The notes under the pieces: generated by a model
What the model was told of the DNA's origin: nothing
Seen by the model: the letters and a program-made list of their open reading frames with translations, nothing else
Databases searched by the model: none
Part shown: one piece after another, positions 1 through 8,071 of the stretch
How positions within the stretch are numbered: position 1 is the stretch's first letter
Layout of the letters: every line of letters begins with the position of its first letter
Assembly (NCBI GenBank): GCA_010027825.1
Contig: RGUK01000002.1
Location: 1 to 47,989, forward strand
Reading direction: 5' to 3'
From: a bacterium
Lineage (GTDB): Bacteria > Dependentiae > Babeliae > Babeliales > RVW-14
DNA: 47,989 nt
Position numbers and translations under genes: made by a program

Positions 1-429
1 TTCTTTGCGTCGATGAACGAGGGTGCCGGCTACACCGGTACCTCGGCACTCGACCGTGCGATTCGTGACCGTTTTCCCCGTGCCGTCGAACTGACGTATC
101 TTGGCGAGACGGACGAGGTCAAGTTGCTCGTTAACCGGACCGGCGTTACGAAGGACATCGCGTCTCGGCTGGTTCAGATGGCGAACAAAATCCGGCAAGA
201 TGCCACCGGGTTGTCCGCTACGCTCACCGAAAGCCTGTCGACCCGCCAGCTTATCGCTGCGGCACACGACTTCGTTCTCGGCGGCGTCGATACGCTGCAG
301 TTTACAATCACCAATCATTTCTCTCCCGAAGGCGACGACGATTCCGAGCGCGTTAAGGTGCAGAGCATTATTCAGGGTAAGTTCGGTGACCTGATCGCGG
401 CTGCGGCTGCGACAAGCAAGGGAGCCTAA
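1..429 (+). CDS. MoxR/CobS-like AAA+ ATPase, C-terminal part (cut by window start)
   Basis: The frame is open from base 1, so the N-terminal part with the P-loop lies outside the window. The visible part begins with FFASMNEGAGYTGT, which fits the sensor-1 region of MoxR/CbbQ/CobS-type AAA+ ATPases (an Asn followed by a Gly-rich Y-x-GT stretch), then LDRAIRDRF, the usual place of the arginine finger. The rest is an alpha-helical lid domain. It ends 3 bases before a very large VWA-domain protein. MoxR ATPases commonly act with a VWA partner to remodel or activate a target protein, so the pair probably works as one machine. It is not evidence for cobalamin synthesis. The exact MoxR subgroup cannot be told from the C-terminal part. 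Confidence 0.8.
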   Translation, partial: FFASMNEGAGYTGTSALDRAIRDRFPRAVELTYLGETDEVKLLVNRTGVTKDIASRLVQMANKIRQDATGLSATLTESLSTRQLIAAAHDFVLGGVDTLQFTITNHFSPEGDDDSERVKVQSIIQGKFGDLIAAAAATSKGA

Positions 430-432
430 TAC

Positions 433-3400
433 ATGGCGAAAGAGTGGAAGTCACTCTGGGAAAACTACGACCGTGACGATTACGAATCCGACAAGGCTAA
501 GCAGCCTGCGGATTCCGACACTAAGAAGCGTCGTTATTCGAGCGACCGTGACAACGACGATAAAGACGACCGCACCATTCTCGGGTTTGACACCCGCTAT
601 ACGACAGAGGACAGCAAGGCCGGGACGGATTACGGCGGCTATGGTTACAGCGGCTATAGCGGCTACGGCTATTACGACGAACTCGACGACACCGCATCCG
701 AATGGTATCGCCGAAGCAGTTTTCGTTACGGCCGCGGTGCCGACTATTCGCCGTCTAGCCAGTTTCGGTCGACGTTTTCCGGTCGATATTATTCTTCGTT
801 TTCTTCCGGCAGTGCTCACGACGACGCCAAAAATAAGGCAATCCGCGCCCTGCGTAATCTGACTCGCAGTGCCAATACCATCGTCGACAAGACATCGAGT
901 AAGGCCGAGAGTTTTGCGGTGCAGTTTAGTGCCGGTTCGGACTCAAACGGCGTCACCGCTGAATTGAACGAAGAGAAGAAACGGATCGTGTTCGTATCGC
1001 CTGACGAACTGCTGGCGACAACAACCACCGAAGACGAGGACGCCGTAATTGACGCCTTGACGGGTTTTGTACTTTTACGAGTGCAAATCTCGCAGGACGT
1101 AAAACCGGACGTTATCGGCCAGATCAACGCAACCGGACTGCACACGGCAGCGTTCCGCATGGCCGAAACCGTAATTGTCAACAAAGACAGGTTGGCCGGT
1201 ATTAATCCGAAAGCGTTCAGCCAAGAGACAACGGACGACTATTTGGCTGGCGTGCTGGCAAAAAGCATGCTGACCAAACTCGCCCGCCGAAACGTGGTGT
1301 CGAGTTGGGGCGGTTTTACGCCGTACTTTATCCGGCACGCGAAGAAGTTTGCCGCAGTACGCGAAAACCTGGAAAAGGCGCCGCCGTCTGTTGAAACGGC
1401 GGTCAGCACGCTCGGCTACAACATGCTGGCTGACGAAACTCCGCTGGAGTTGCCGAAGGAAATTAACGACATCGCGGCAAAGCACCTTGGCACCGAAGTC
1501 GCTCCCGAAGAGTTGTTAGATAAGTGCCGGGAACTCGTCGCTGAGATCCGGGCTTTGTTTTCGGCAAAAGAGGCTGCAACAGGCGAAGCCGCTGCCGGTG
1601 CAATTGAAAAAGCACTGGAAGAAATGATGGCAAACGCCCAGGCCGAACAGGGCGGCACAAGTGCTGGCGATAAAGCCACGCGAGAATTTCTGAGCGAAAT
1701 CGCTGGAAGTTTTGGCGAGGCGTTCGACACTGGTCGAGCCAGTTGTGAGGCTAATAACGCAGCCAGTGAAAAAGAAACCAATACGCTGTCTGATATCAAA
1801 AAGGCTAGTTCGCTTGAGACGCTGCTCAAAAACCTTGAAAACATGGGCAAACAACTCGAAGAGGCGAAGAAACTTTTTGAAGAGGCCAGGTCGGCTGACG
1901 GTGCCGCAGTCGCCGCAGGTGCGAAAAACAATATTGCGTATGCAATTTCTTCGCGCCCGGCTGCTGAGTCCGCACTAAAGGCGATGGGTATTCCAGAAAC
2001 GGAAGAATTTTTTAAGGCTGCAAACGCACCGATGCCGATCGGGGAAGCCGCCAAGGAACAGGCGGAAAAACTCGCCGCGTTGCTGGAGGCAGTGAGCAAG
2101 CAGGCCACCAAGAAATTGAAGGCCCGCCGCAATGAACTGAAAACGGCAGCCGAAAGTTGCTCTGCTGATATCGAAAAGCGCATCAAGGACGCGGAAGCCC
2201 TTGTCGCGGCTAAGCTGGCAGAGTTGGCCGAAAAACTCGCCGAGATGGAAAAGAAGGATTTCGACGTTAAGGCCGATGAGGTGGAAGCCGGCCGCAACGC
2301 AATGAAAAACCTTCCGGAAGGAATGAAGGAATTTAAGCACAATCTCGCAAAGGCAGCTTTGCGGGTGCAGGCTGCGTCTAAAAGCGTTGCAGGTTCGCGG
2401 TCCTTGTCGACGTTGCTTCGGGCGTTTCAGGATGCCGTAAACGCCGCCACTCACGCAATGTCGTTCCACTCGCATTGCTTTTATGACAACTATTCTCTCC
2501 ACACGAATCCGACAATGGCCCGGTTGTCGCGTGAAATGAGTTCTGCGGTCGGGTCGATGCCGACGCCCGACGCCGTGCGGATGGCCGTAGACAACGTCAT
2601 GAGTTCCCGATCTGTAACCGATGCCGGCTTTATGTCAGCGTTGGTGAACGGGTTTATGAGCAAGTTGTTGAGCGAATTGCACGACAAAGATGCCGAGAAC
2701 TACGAAAAGAAAGCAAAGGAATTAGGCATCAGCCCGGAAACGCTTTCAAAGTTGATGAAGGCGTTTAATTCGCTGCTCAGTTCCGGAAAAACTGCACCAA
2801 AGGCGGAAGTTGCCGGCAAGGAAGCAGCGGAAAAGTTAAGTGCCGCTCAAGCAAAACTCAGCCCAGTCGACCGGCATCTGTTCGGCGATAAGATTGAGGC
2901 GGCGTCAAAGATTCTCGACGGCAGTGCGATTGGCCACGTAAACGACGAGGCTCGCCACGCGGCCGAAGAAGACTATGTCGCGTATTTGGATCACAACGAC
3001 TGCAAGCCGCACGTTGTAACCCGAAACGAAGACGAGGGCCGTGCCCACTACCGTGAAAACCGGCAGGTTGTTGTGCAGGAAATCCGAACGAAGAACAGAA
3101 ACGCAATTGAGCGTATTCGCAACGCCCTGCAATTCCAGGGGGGCAAGCGAACTGTTGAAACGTACGGGCTTCGGTCAGGCGACCTGGACGAGGGCAATCT
3201 GCATAAACTCAGTTACGATTGCGAACACATCTGGTCGCAAAAGACGCTGAGCAAGCTTCCCGACGTGGCAGTCGGGATCCTCGTCGACCAATCTGGCAGT
3301 ATGTCTGGGTTAAAGATTTCTCAGGCCCGAGAAATTTGTATTACACTCGCCGAGGCAATCCGTAAGATTGTTGGCGTGCGGTTGTACGTATACGGGCACA

Positions 3401-3858
3401 CCGCCAATATGGGTGCAAACGACAACGTTATCATTTACGAGCATTACACGCCGGCCATGGGTGCGGACATGTCCAAGCTCGGCGGTATTGTTGCCCACTG
3501 CAACAATTACGACGGGTACGCTGTAAAAGACGTTGCTAAGCGCCTGGCGGCAGATACTGCCAAGAAAAAGTATTTGTTCGTTATTGCTGACGGACTTCCA
3601 TCTGGCAACGGGTATGGTGGCGATTCGGCTGAAAAGCACGTCACGAGTGTTTGCAAATTCACTCGCGATCGTTTAAAAATCGGCACCTACGCGTTTGCTG
3701 TTGGTGTTCAAGGATACCAGCAGGAAAAGTTTAAACGGCAATACGGTGACAAACACGTAGTCTTCGTGGATAACGTGACGAAGTGCTTGCCGCAAATCGT
3801 CCGCTTCTTGCGGAACGCGATGCAGCAAGAACGGAAGCTCGTTACCGTCGAAGATTAA
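433..3858 (+). CDS. Giant von Willebrand A domain protein, partner of MoxR-like ATPase (CobT-like)
   Basis: This 1141-residue protein has three parts. Residues 1-130 are charged and Tyr/Gly/Ser-rich, with a YGGYGYSGYSGYGYY stretch, probably disordered. A long Ala/Glu/Lys-rich part (roughly 370-660) looks helical or coiled-coil. The C-terminal 200 residues are a VWA domain with an intact MIDAS motif, DQSGSMSG, near residue 950 and a later ADGLPSG segment. It lies 3 bases after a MoxR-like ATPase; MoxR-VWA pairs are known as chaperone-like complexes, and cobaltochelatase CobS/CobT is the best-known relative. At nearly twice the length of CobT it carries a large extra region of unknown role. A strong hairpin follows the stop. 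The VWA call is firm; the target is unknown. Confidence 0.85.
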   Translation: MAKEWKSLWENYDRDDYESDKAKQPADSDTKKRRYSSDRDNDDKDDRTILGFDTRYTTEDSKAGTDYGGYGYSGYSGYGYYDELDDTASEWYRRSSFRYGRGADYSPSSQFRSTFSGRYYSSFSSGSAHDDAKNKAIRALRNLTRSANTIVDKTSSKAESFAVQFSAGSDSNGVTAELNEEKKRIVFVSPDELLATTTTEDEDAVIDALTGFVLLRVQISQDVKPDVIGQINATGLHTAAFRMAETVIVNKDRLAGINPKAFSQETTDDYLAGVLAKSMLTKLARRNVVSSWGGFTPYFIRHAKKFAAVRENLEKAPPSVETAVSTLGYNMLADETPLELPKEINDIAAKHLGTEVAPEELLDKCRELVAEIRALFSAKEAATGEAAAGAIEKALEEMMANAQAEQGGTSAGDKATREFLSEIAGSFGEAFDTGRASCEANNAASEKETNTLSDIKKASSLETLLKNLENMGKQLEEAKKLFEEARSADGAAVAAGAKNNIAYAISSRPAAESALKAMGIPETEEFFKAANAPMPIGEAAKEQAEKLAALLEAVSKQATKKLKARRNELKTAAESCSADIEKRIKDAEALVAAKLAELAEKLAEMEKKDFDVKADEVEAGRNAMKNLPEGMKEFKHNLAKAALRVQAASKSVAGSRSLSTLLRAFQDAVNAATHAMSFHSHCFYDNYSLHTNPTMARLSREMSSAVGSMPTPDAVRMAVDNVMSSRSVTDAGFMSALVNGFMSKLLSELHDKDAENYEKKAKELGISPETLSKLMKAFNSLLSSGKTAPKAEVAGKEAAEKLSAAQAKLSPVDRHLFGDKIEAASKILDGSAIGHVNDEARHAAEEDYVAYLDHNDCKPHVVTRNEDEGRAHYRENRQVVVQEIRTKNRNAIERIRNALQFQGGKRTVETYGLRSGDLDEGNLHKLSYDCEHIWSQKTLSKLPDVAVGILVDQSGSMSGLKISQAREICITLAEAIRKIVGVRLYVYGHTANMGANDNVIIYEHYTPAMGADMSKLGGIVAHCNNYDGYAVKDVAKRLAADTAKKKYLFVIADGLPSGNGYGGDSAEKHVTSVCKFTRDRLKIGTYAFAVGVQGYQQEKFKRQYGDKHVVFVDNVTKCLPQIVRFLRNAMQQERKLVTVED

Positions 3859-3866
3859 GATGGCTG

Positions 3867-3902
3867 GTCTGGGGCGGGCTGGGAAACCGGCCCGCCCCGG
3901 AC
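3867..3902 (+). terminator. Strong GC-rich hairpin after the VWA gene
   Basis: GTCTGGGGCGGGC (3867-3879) pairs with GCCCGCCCCGGAC (3890-3902), 13 pairs with one T-G, around a 10-base loop that can pair two bases further. It lies 9 bases after the VWA stop codon. No T-tract follows, so it may end transcription weakly or protect the mRNA 3' end rather than act as a standard intrinsic terminator. Confidence 0.5.
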
Positions 3903-3995
3903 TGGGCTATACACAAAAGTTGATTTCTGGTACGAAACGAATTCTGGCGTACGCGTGTACGTCAGTGGTTGTGTTGCTTCAAGGAGTTTCTGGTT

Positions 3996-4304
3996 ATGAA
4001 GACCGTTTTTGCTGCTCTTATCGTCGCCTGTTTCGCCTGCACCTCGTTTGCTGGCGAACCCACCCCCGCTGCGGCTGAGCCGCAGAGTGTTGTGGTTGCT
4101 GCTCCCGCCCCGGCCGTTACGGCCTGCGAGACCGGCAATTGCTGCACCGAGAGTTCTTGTCGGCAGTCGTGCCGCCACGGCCTCTTTGGGCGTACGATTG
4201 AGCGGACCCGTACGGTAACCCGTGCGGTTGTTGAGGTCCCTGTTCGCGTAGTTACCGCGCCGGTTCGGGTATTCCGTGCCCGTCGCGGCTGCTGCTGCCA
4301 GTGA
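3996..4304 (+). CDS. Small secreted Cys/Arg-rich protein with signal peptide
   Basis: The start at 3996 is chosen because AAGGAG lies 9 bases upstream and the protein then begins with a clear signal peptide: MKTVF, a hydrophobic core (AALIVACFACTSF) and an AGEP-type cleavage site. An upstream in-frame start would bury the signal. The mature part of about 80 residues has an Ala/Pro-rich stretch, a Cys cluster (CETGNCCTESSCRQSC), an Arg/Val-rich middle and a CCCQ tail. It stands alone between two hairpins, as a one-gene unit. Planctomycete genomes have many small secreted proteins of this style, so it may be host-derived. The function is unknown; an envelope or lysis-related role is only a guess. 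Confidence 0.7.
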   Translation: MKTVFAALIVACFACTSFAGEPTPAAAEPQSVVVAAPAPAVTACETGNCCTESSCRQSCRHGLFGRTIERTRTVTRAVVEVPVRVVTAPVRVFRARRGCCCQ

Positions 4305-4347
4305 CACTGTTGTAGCGGCACAATACGTTCCGCTTACACGCCACGGA

Positions 4348-4382
4348 GGGCGTCGAGTATGTACTCGGCGCCCTTTTCTTTT
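4348..4382 (+). terminator. Intrinsic terminator after the secreted-protein gene
   Basis: GGGCGTCGAGTA (4348-4359) pairs with TACTCGGCGCCC (4362-4373), 12 pairs including one T-G, closed by a 2-base loop and followed by TTTTCTTTT. This is a textbook Rho-independent terminator. It separates the secreted protein from the accessory cluster that starts at 4407. Confidence 0.85.
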
Positions 4383-4406
4383 ACACCTACACAAGGAACA
4401 AAAACA

Positions 4407-4910
4407 ATGGGTATCGACATTTACCTGAAATGGGACGGCATGAATGAAAAAGACGAAAAAGACCAGGTGACTGGTTTTTCTACCACCGCCGGCGAAGTCG
4501 GTTATTTGCGCGAGGCTTATCACGGCGGCCCATATGCTACCAAGATGCTGGTACGTGAAGCGTTTGAAGCCGAAAATTGCGAAGCCCAAATTCCGGCCAA
4601 GGTGTTACGAGAGCGCCTCACCAATGTCACCGAGCCGGCCCGCGGCTGCGACGCCGGCCACATGGTTGCAATGCTGATGGCAGACGCGTTTCAAAAAATG
4701 GGTGCACAAATCAACGAACCGCCCAAAAGCGGTGAGACCGCGCCAATGACGGTCGAAGAAGCGATTCGCGAGCGGTGCGCCCGGCTATATCCAGAGAGCG
4801 GATCCGAATACGCCGACCAGGTCGTTCGGTCGTTTCACGCATTTGTTGAATTGGCAGAAAAGAAAGAAGCGGAGACAGGAAAGCCCTGCACCGTTTATGC
4901 CTCGTACTAA
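4407..4910 (+). CDS. Unknown protein with MGIDIY N-terminus
   Basis: The start at 4407 has AAGGAA about 10 bases upstream and gives an N-terminus MGIDIYLKWDG; the longer reading from 4359 would start inside the terminator hairpin. The protein has 167 residues. A conserved-looking stretch, VGYLREAYHGGPYATK, follows near residue 35. Short phage and bacterial proteins beginning MG(I/L)D(I/M)Y are common and uncharacterised, and a second one lies at 8836. It opens the small-gene cluster 4407-10877, and its stop overlaps the next gene by 14 bases. I do not recognise a function. Confidence 0.65.
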   Translation: MGIDIYLKWDGMNEKDEKDQVTGFSTTAGEVGYLREAYHGGPYATKMLVREAFEAENCEAQIPAKVLRERLTNVTEPARGCDAGHMVAMLMADAFQKMGAQINEPPKSGETAPMTVEEAIRERCARLYPESGSEYADQVVRSFHAFVELAEKKEAETGKPCTVYASY

Positions 4911-5319
4911 AAAAACCAAAGAGCCGACACCCGTCGATATTAACGCCTTGGCTCGAAAACTTACTGGTCGCCCCACGATGAACGCCGTTGCTAAAAAAAT
5001 CAAAGAACAGTGCAAAGAACTCTACAAGCATGGATGGAAAAAAATTGAAGTAACTTACTCCGGCTCCGGCGACAGTTGCGACAATTTTGAGTTCACCATA
5101 TTCAACGAAGAGGAGTCGTTTAATTTTTCAGAAGCGGACACTATTCCTCGCGAGTTCATGAAGGAACTAGAGACAAATATCTGGGACCTGATGCCGGTAG
5201 GCTTTGAGAACAACGAGGGTGGTTCGGGCACGATTAAAATCAATATCAAAACCGGGAAGATCTCCGTCGAACACGACCAGTACTACATCGAATCTCATCA
5301 CACGTCGGAGACTTATTGA
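4897..5319 (+). CDS. DUF6878-like protein (copy 1)
   Basis: This 140-residue protein contains IEVTYSGSGDSCDNFEF, then GFENNEGGSGTIKINIKTG. The pattern of a beta strand with G-S-G-D-S, followed by a G-x-E-x-N-x-G strand, fits the uncharacterised DUF6878 family seen on plasmids and phages. The gene at 5735 carries the same two signatures, so they are paralogues. The start at 4897 overlaps the upstream stop by 14 bases; a longer reading from 4843 lacks support. The stop overlaps the next ATG (TGATG), which suggests translational coupling. The biochemical role is unknown. Confidence 0.65.
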   Translation: MPRTKKTKEPTPVDINALARKLTGRPTMNAVAKKIKEQCKELYKHGWKKIEVTYSGSGDSCDNFEFTIFNEEESFNFSEADTIPREFMKELETNIWDLMPVGFENNEGGSGTIKINIKTGKISVEHDQYYIESHHTSETY

Positions 5320-5738
5320 TGGGTCTGTGTGTATTTAAAACAGCACTCGTTCGGCGCTGCGTCGAGCACGCACTGAAGTCAGACAAATTCAGGATGCCTT
5401 TTTCTGAGGAAAAACCTCAGCCGGCTCTGTTATTTGTACACGACGACGGCGTCTATCTGATGTCGAACGGCCTACCGGCAGATATCATCGTTTCCAAAAA
5501 GTCGCCGATGTCGTATGCGGCGTACGCCAAAAGTTGTAATCCCAGCCTAGATGATGATTGGTGGGAAAACAGCCGTGCTCTGGTTGGCGGCGATGATTTT
5601 GGTGAGATCGTGTTAATTGACAAATCGTGGCTTAAAAAGTGCGACGACTACGAAGAATTACATTTCGATGTCGCCCCAGAGCACATGGATATTTATTTCA
5701 CGAATGAACGTAAACGTAAAAAGACAGTATCAGCATGA
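5319..5738 (+). CDS. DUF3085-like small protein
   Basis: The protein has 139 residues. ATG at 5319 shares its A with the upstream TGA, and CGGAG lies about 9 bases before it; the TTG at 5316 is less likely. The segment LLFVHDDGVYLMSNGLP followed by AYAKSCNP and GGDDFGEIV resembles the uncharacterised DUF3085 family of plasmids and phages. It sits between two DUF6878-like paralogues with 1-base and 4-base overlaps, so the three are almost surely co-translated. No catalytic motif is visible. The family call is from memory. Confidence 0.6.
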   Translation: MGLCVFKTALVRRCVEHALKSDKFRMPFSEEKPQPALLFVHDDGVYLMSNGLPADIIVSKKSPMSYAAYAKSCNPSLDDDWWENSRALVGGDDFGEIVLIDKSWLKKCDDYEELHFDVAPEHMDIYFTNERKRKKTVSA

Positions 5739-6223
5739 CTAAACTCAGTGATACCGACCAGCAAGTAAATTTCGATCTGATGATTCACGAATTGCACTAT
5801 AACGAGATCGAGTCGGTGGTTGTGCGGTTCGGCGGTTCAAACGACAGCGGCGACCTGTACGTCGACGAGATTTTGATGGTGGACAAAGAGGCGTCAACCC
5901 CGACTGACTTGCTGGACACAATAATCGTCAAAGGGGCCCGCATGCCAGATCAATACGATTATTCTCCCGGATCATTCGCACGTAAGCGCGACTGGAACGC
6001 CAAGCCGCCAACGCTAAAAGAACTCATCAACCACGTGTGTCTCGAAGAACTTGAGTTGACGCACGGTGGCTGGGAAATCAATGACGGCTCTCATGGCACG
6101 ATTACGATCACACCGCTGGCCGACCTGCTTAAAACGAAAAACTTTATTGTTGACTTTAATTACAACGAGCCGGACTATGACGACGACTACGACTCGGAGA
6201 GTGAAGAGTATAACGATGAGTGA
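5735..6223 (+). CDS. DUF6878-like protein (copy 2)
   Basis: This 162-residue protein has IESVVVRFGGSNDSGD near its N-terminus and HGGWEINDGSHGTITI near its C-terminus, the same two signatures as the gene at 4897. The C-terminal tail is very acidic (YDDDYDSESEEYNDE). ATG at 5735 overlaps the previous stop in an ATGA. With its paralogue and the DUF3085-like gene it forms a small co-translated cassette. Function unknown; the acidic tail is compatible with protein binding or mimicry of nucleic acid, but this is speculative. Confidence 0.65.
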   Translation: MTKLSDTDQQVNFDLMIHELHYNEIESVVVRFGGSNDSGDLYVDEILMVDKEASTPTDLLDTIIVKGARMPDQYDYSPGSFARKRDWNAKPPTLKELINHVCLEELELTHGGWEINDGSHGTITITPLADLLKTKNFIVDFNYNEPDYDDDYDSESEEYNDE

Positions 6224-6226
6224 AAC

Positions 6227-6487
6227 ATGTCTGTTGAAGGAAAATCAAAAAACGATTGGTGTGCTGTAACGCTCTGCGACTTCGGCGAGCCGGGACGTCG
6301 AGATGTGATTTCCCGACATTTCTTTATGGAAACCGCCCTGCGCGGTTTTAAACGCATCAATCAGGTGTACGGACGTGCCGGCTGGAATTGCTGGCAAGAA
6401 GATAGAGAACGTAACGTCATTCAGGGCGAACGTCCGCCGGCAGCCGTATTCTGGGCGGAACAAACAAAAACCAACACGGAGACATAG
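6227..6487 (+). CDS. Unknown small protein
   Basis: This 86-residue protein is rich in Arg, Trp and Gly, with WNCWQEDRERNVIQGE in its second half. I recognise no domain. It begins 3 bases after the DUF6878-like gene and is followed 3 bases later by the next gene, so it belongs to the same transcript. The weak internal Shine-Dalgarno signal suggests coupling to upstream translation. Confidence 0.55.
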   Translation: MSVEGKSKNDWCAVTLCDFGEPGRRDVISRHFFMETALRGFKRINQVYGRAGWNCWQEDRERNVIQGERPPAAVFWAEQTKTNTET

Positions 6488-6490
6488 CGA

Positions 6491-6991
6491 ATGCTACGCA
6501 CGCCAATTCCTGACCTGTATCAAGTAAAGTGGTTTGACCAACGTTGGCGGTACGGTATCGTCTCACGTTGGGAACCCGAGTCGATCAAAAGTTACAACGA
6601 AGCACGGCAAGTAATTGTGGCCGACGCGGTGACACCAGAATCTTATCGCGTTGATATCGACGACTTGCAGCCAGTTCCCATGTCTTTCGATCCGCCGGAC
6701 GAATACAAACAATACGTAGACGAGCAGTATCACATCGTTAAAAGTCGATCGGATAGCCTGCCGCCTGGCTCGCAGGTGGGCAAACTTTTCCGAGTGCCGG
6801 CGGGCGACGGGTACGCGTACTACGTGATTACCAAAGTCAATAAAAAGACCGTCGATATCGAGTGGCGCGGTTTTTCGCTCGATCGCTGGATTGATATCAA
6901 ATTCAGCGGCGGCGGACGAGAACCGCGAGACCTAATCGACCGCCTGGTCGCACGCGAAGACGCGGCGGTTGCCTTATTTTCGCGGCGCTAA
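6491..6991 (+). CDS. Unknown protein with two beta-rich segments
   Basis: The protein has 166 residues. The first part, YQVKWFDQRWRYGIVSRW, looks like a small SH3-like barrel. The second, GKLFRVPAGDGYAYYVITK, is followed by VDIEWRGFSLDRWID and a Gly-rich GGGREPRD stretch. Similar short beta proteins with a W-R-G-F-x-x-D-R-W signature occur in phage and planctomycete genomes as hypothetical proteins, as far as I recall. It is part of the tightly packed cluster. No function can be assigned. Confidence 0.6.
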   Translation: MLRTPIPDLYQVKWFDQRWRYGIVSRWEPESIKSYNEARQVIVADAVTPESYRVDIDDLQPVPMSFDPPDEYKQYVDEQYHIVKSRSDSLPPGSQVGKLFRVPAGDGYAYYVITKVNKKTVDIEWRGFSLDRWIDIKFSGGGREPRDLIDRLVAREDAAVALFSRR

Positions 6992-7008
6992 CAACATAAA
7001 GTACTGCC

Positions 7009-7266
7009 ATGATTAAAACTGCGGCAAACGTCCGAAATGAAATGCTGCAAAATGAAAACTATAAAGCAGCCGTAGAAAAACAAATTAACTATGTCATGCG
7101 GTCAATTGAAACTGCAAAGTCTCGCGGCTATTCGCATGCCTGTTTTTGCGTTCACCCATCTTACGAGCGTGAAATTAAAAACATGTTTCTAACCGCCGGG
7201 TACACGTTTAAACCTACAGGATATGTCGGTGGCGTCTGGCAGTTATCGCAAGATATTTGTTGGTAA
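7009..7266 (+). CDS. Unknown 85-residue protein
   Basis: The N-terminal half is helical and charged, and the C-terminal half alternates strands and helix (HACFCVHPSYEREIKNMFLTAG, shown here only as the region around residues 45-65). No family is recognised. The AT-rich gap of 17 bases before it carries no clear ribosome site. It lies in line with its neighbours, and the codon use looks like theirs. Confidence 0.55.
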   Translation: MIKTAANVRNEMLQNENYKAAVEKQINYVMRSIETAKSRGYSHACFCVHPSYEREIKNMFLTAGYTFKPTGYVGGVWQLSQDICW

Positions 7267-7284
7267 ATTCAATCGCAAAAAATA

Positions 7285-7668
7285 ATGGCACACCCATACC
7301 ATCACGCATTGTCAAGTGTTAAGCGGTGGGGCGGGCAGGTCGATGACTATCTTGCGATTCACGACTGGTTCGACGAATCCAAGAGTCACATGGCTGACTT
7401 TCGCCACCGAGCCCTGCGGCATCACAGCGAGGGCATATTCATGGCCGAGAAAATCTTCGGCCACACAATTACCAACTCTGACGGCCGTGCGGTCATGGTT
7501 CGCTATATCGGCGAGCAGCATGTCCAGGAAGACCTTGGGCGCATTCCGTCGATTAACGACTGGTTTCGCCAGATCGCGGTCCAGAGTTGGATGTACGGCA
7601 GCCGCAAGAGCCTGGAAAAGGAACTTGCCGAGACTGAAGAACCAAAAGAGGGGCCAGTAGGTGTCTGA
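7285..7668 (+). CDS. DUF6915-like protein
   Basis: The protein has 127 residues and starts MAHPYHHALSSVKRWGG. It continues with IHDWFDESKSHMADFRHRA, EGIFMAEKIFG, GEQHVQEDLGRIPSINDW. This string of conserved His, Asp, Glu and Trp residues fits the uncharacterised DUF6915 family, widespread in phages and several bacterial phyla including Planctomycetes. The many His and acidic residues could bind a metal, which is inference. Its stop overlaps the GTG of the next gene by 8 bases. Confidence 0.7.
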   Translation: MAHPYHHALSSVKRWGGQVDDYLAIHDWFDESKSHMADFRHRALRHHSEGIFMAEKIFGHTITNSDGRAVMVRYIGEQHVQEDLGRIPSINDWFRQIAVQSWMYGSRKSLEKELAETEEPKEGPVGV

Positions 7669-8050
7669 AGATTACTTAAACAATCTAACCGACAAACAAA
7701 AAGAACTTGTCGAACAACTTAGAGAAACCGCCAGTCAAATGATGGCGTGGCAGGAAAACGCGCCAGACCTCACAAACTTATTGCGGTTGATCACGATCAA
7801 CATGCTCGCCGCACGCCAAGAGCAAAACGGCGAGGGCATGGCAGAAGAAGAAATCAACCGAATCTGCGAGTGGGCGGCGAAGCGATATCTCGACATGACA
7901 CTACTAACCGGAATAGCTCAGGGCCATCTCGGAGTTCGCTGGGATGGCGACTCTGAACAACCGATGTTTTGGTTGACAAAAAACGGCAAAGAGTACGGTG
8001 CCACGCTCGCAGCGACCGAAGACGTGTTCGGCACGCCGAGCGACAATTAA
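7661..8050 (+). CDS. Unknown helical protein
   Basis: GTG at 7661 is chosen as start: it overlaps the previous gene by 8 bases, and GAGGGG lies upstream. The 129-residue product is mostly alpha-helical in its first 90 residues (KELVEQLRETASQMMAW) and ends with a short beta-like part (VRWDGDSEQPMFWL). No domain is recognised. It sits directly before the first DNA methyltransferase, with a 21-base gap. Confidence 0.55.
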   Translation: MSEDYLNNLTDKQKELVEQLRETASQMMAWQENAPDLTNLLRLITINMLAARQEQNGEGMAEEEINRICEWAAKRYLDMTLLTGIAQGHLGVRWDGDSEQPMFWLTKNGKEYGATLAATEDVFGTPSDN

Positions 8051-8071
8051 CTTGTTTGGAACGGACGCCAC

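Noticed and set aside
1416..2342. Long open frame on the - strand (308 codons) inside the VWA gene
   Set aside because: It mirrors the Ala/Glu/Lys-rich coding of the + strand gene; its Ser/Phe/Ala-rich product has no domain and no ribosome site.
1..3858. CobS/CobT cobaltochelatase for cobalamin synthesis
   Set aside because: Only the general MoxR and VWA signatures are shared; no other cobalamin genes are present, and the VWA protein has a different size and layout.
3855..4589. Open frame on the - strand across the secreted-protein gene
   Set aside because: It crosses the hairpin, the terminator and a gene with a convincing signal peptide; the product has low-complexity Arg/Thr/Ala sequence.
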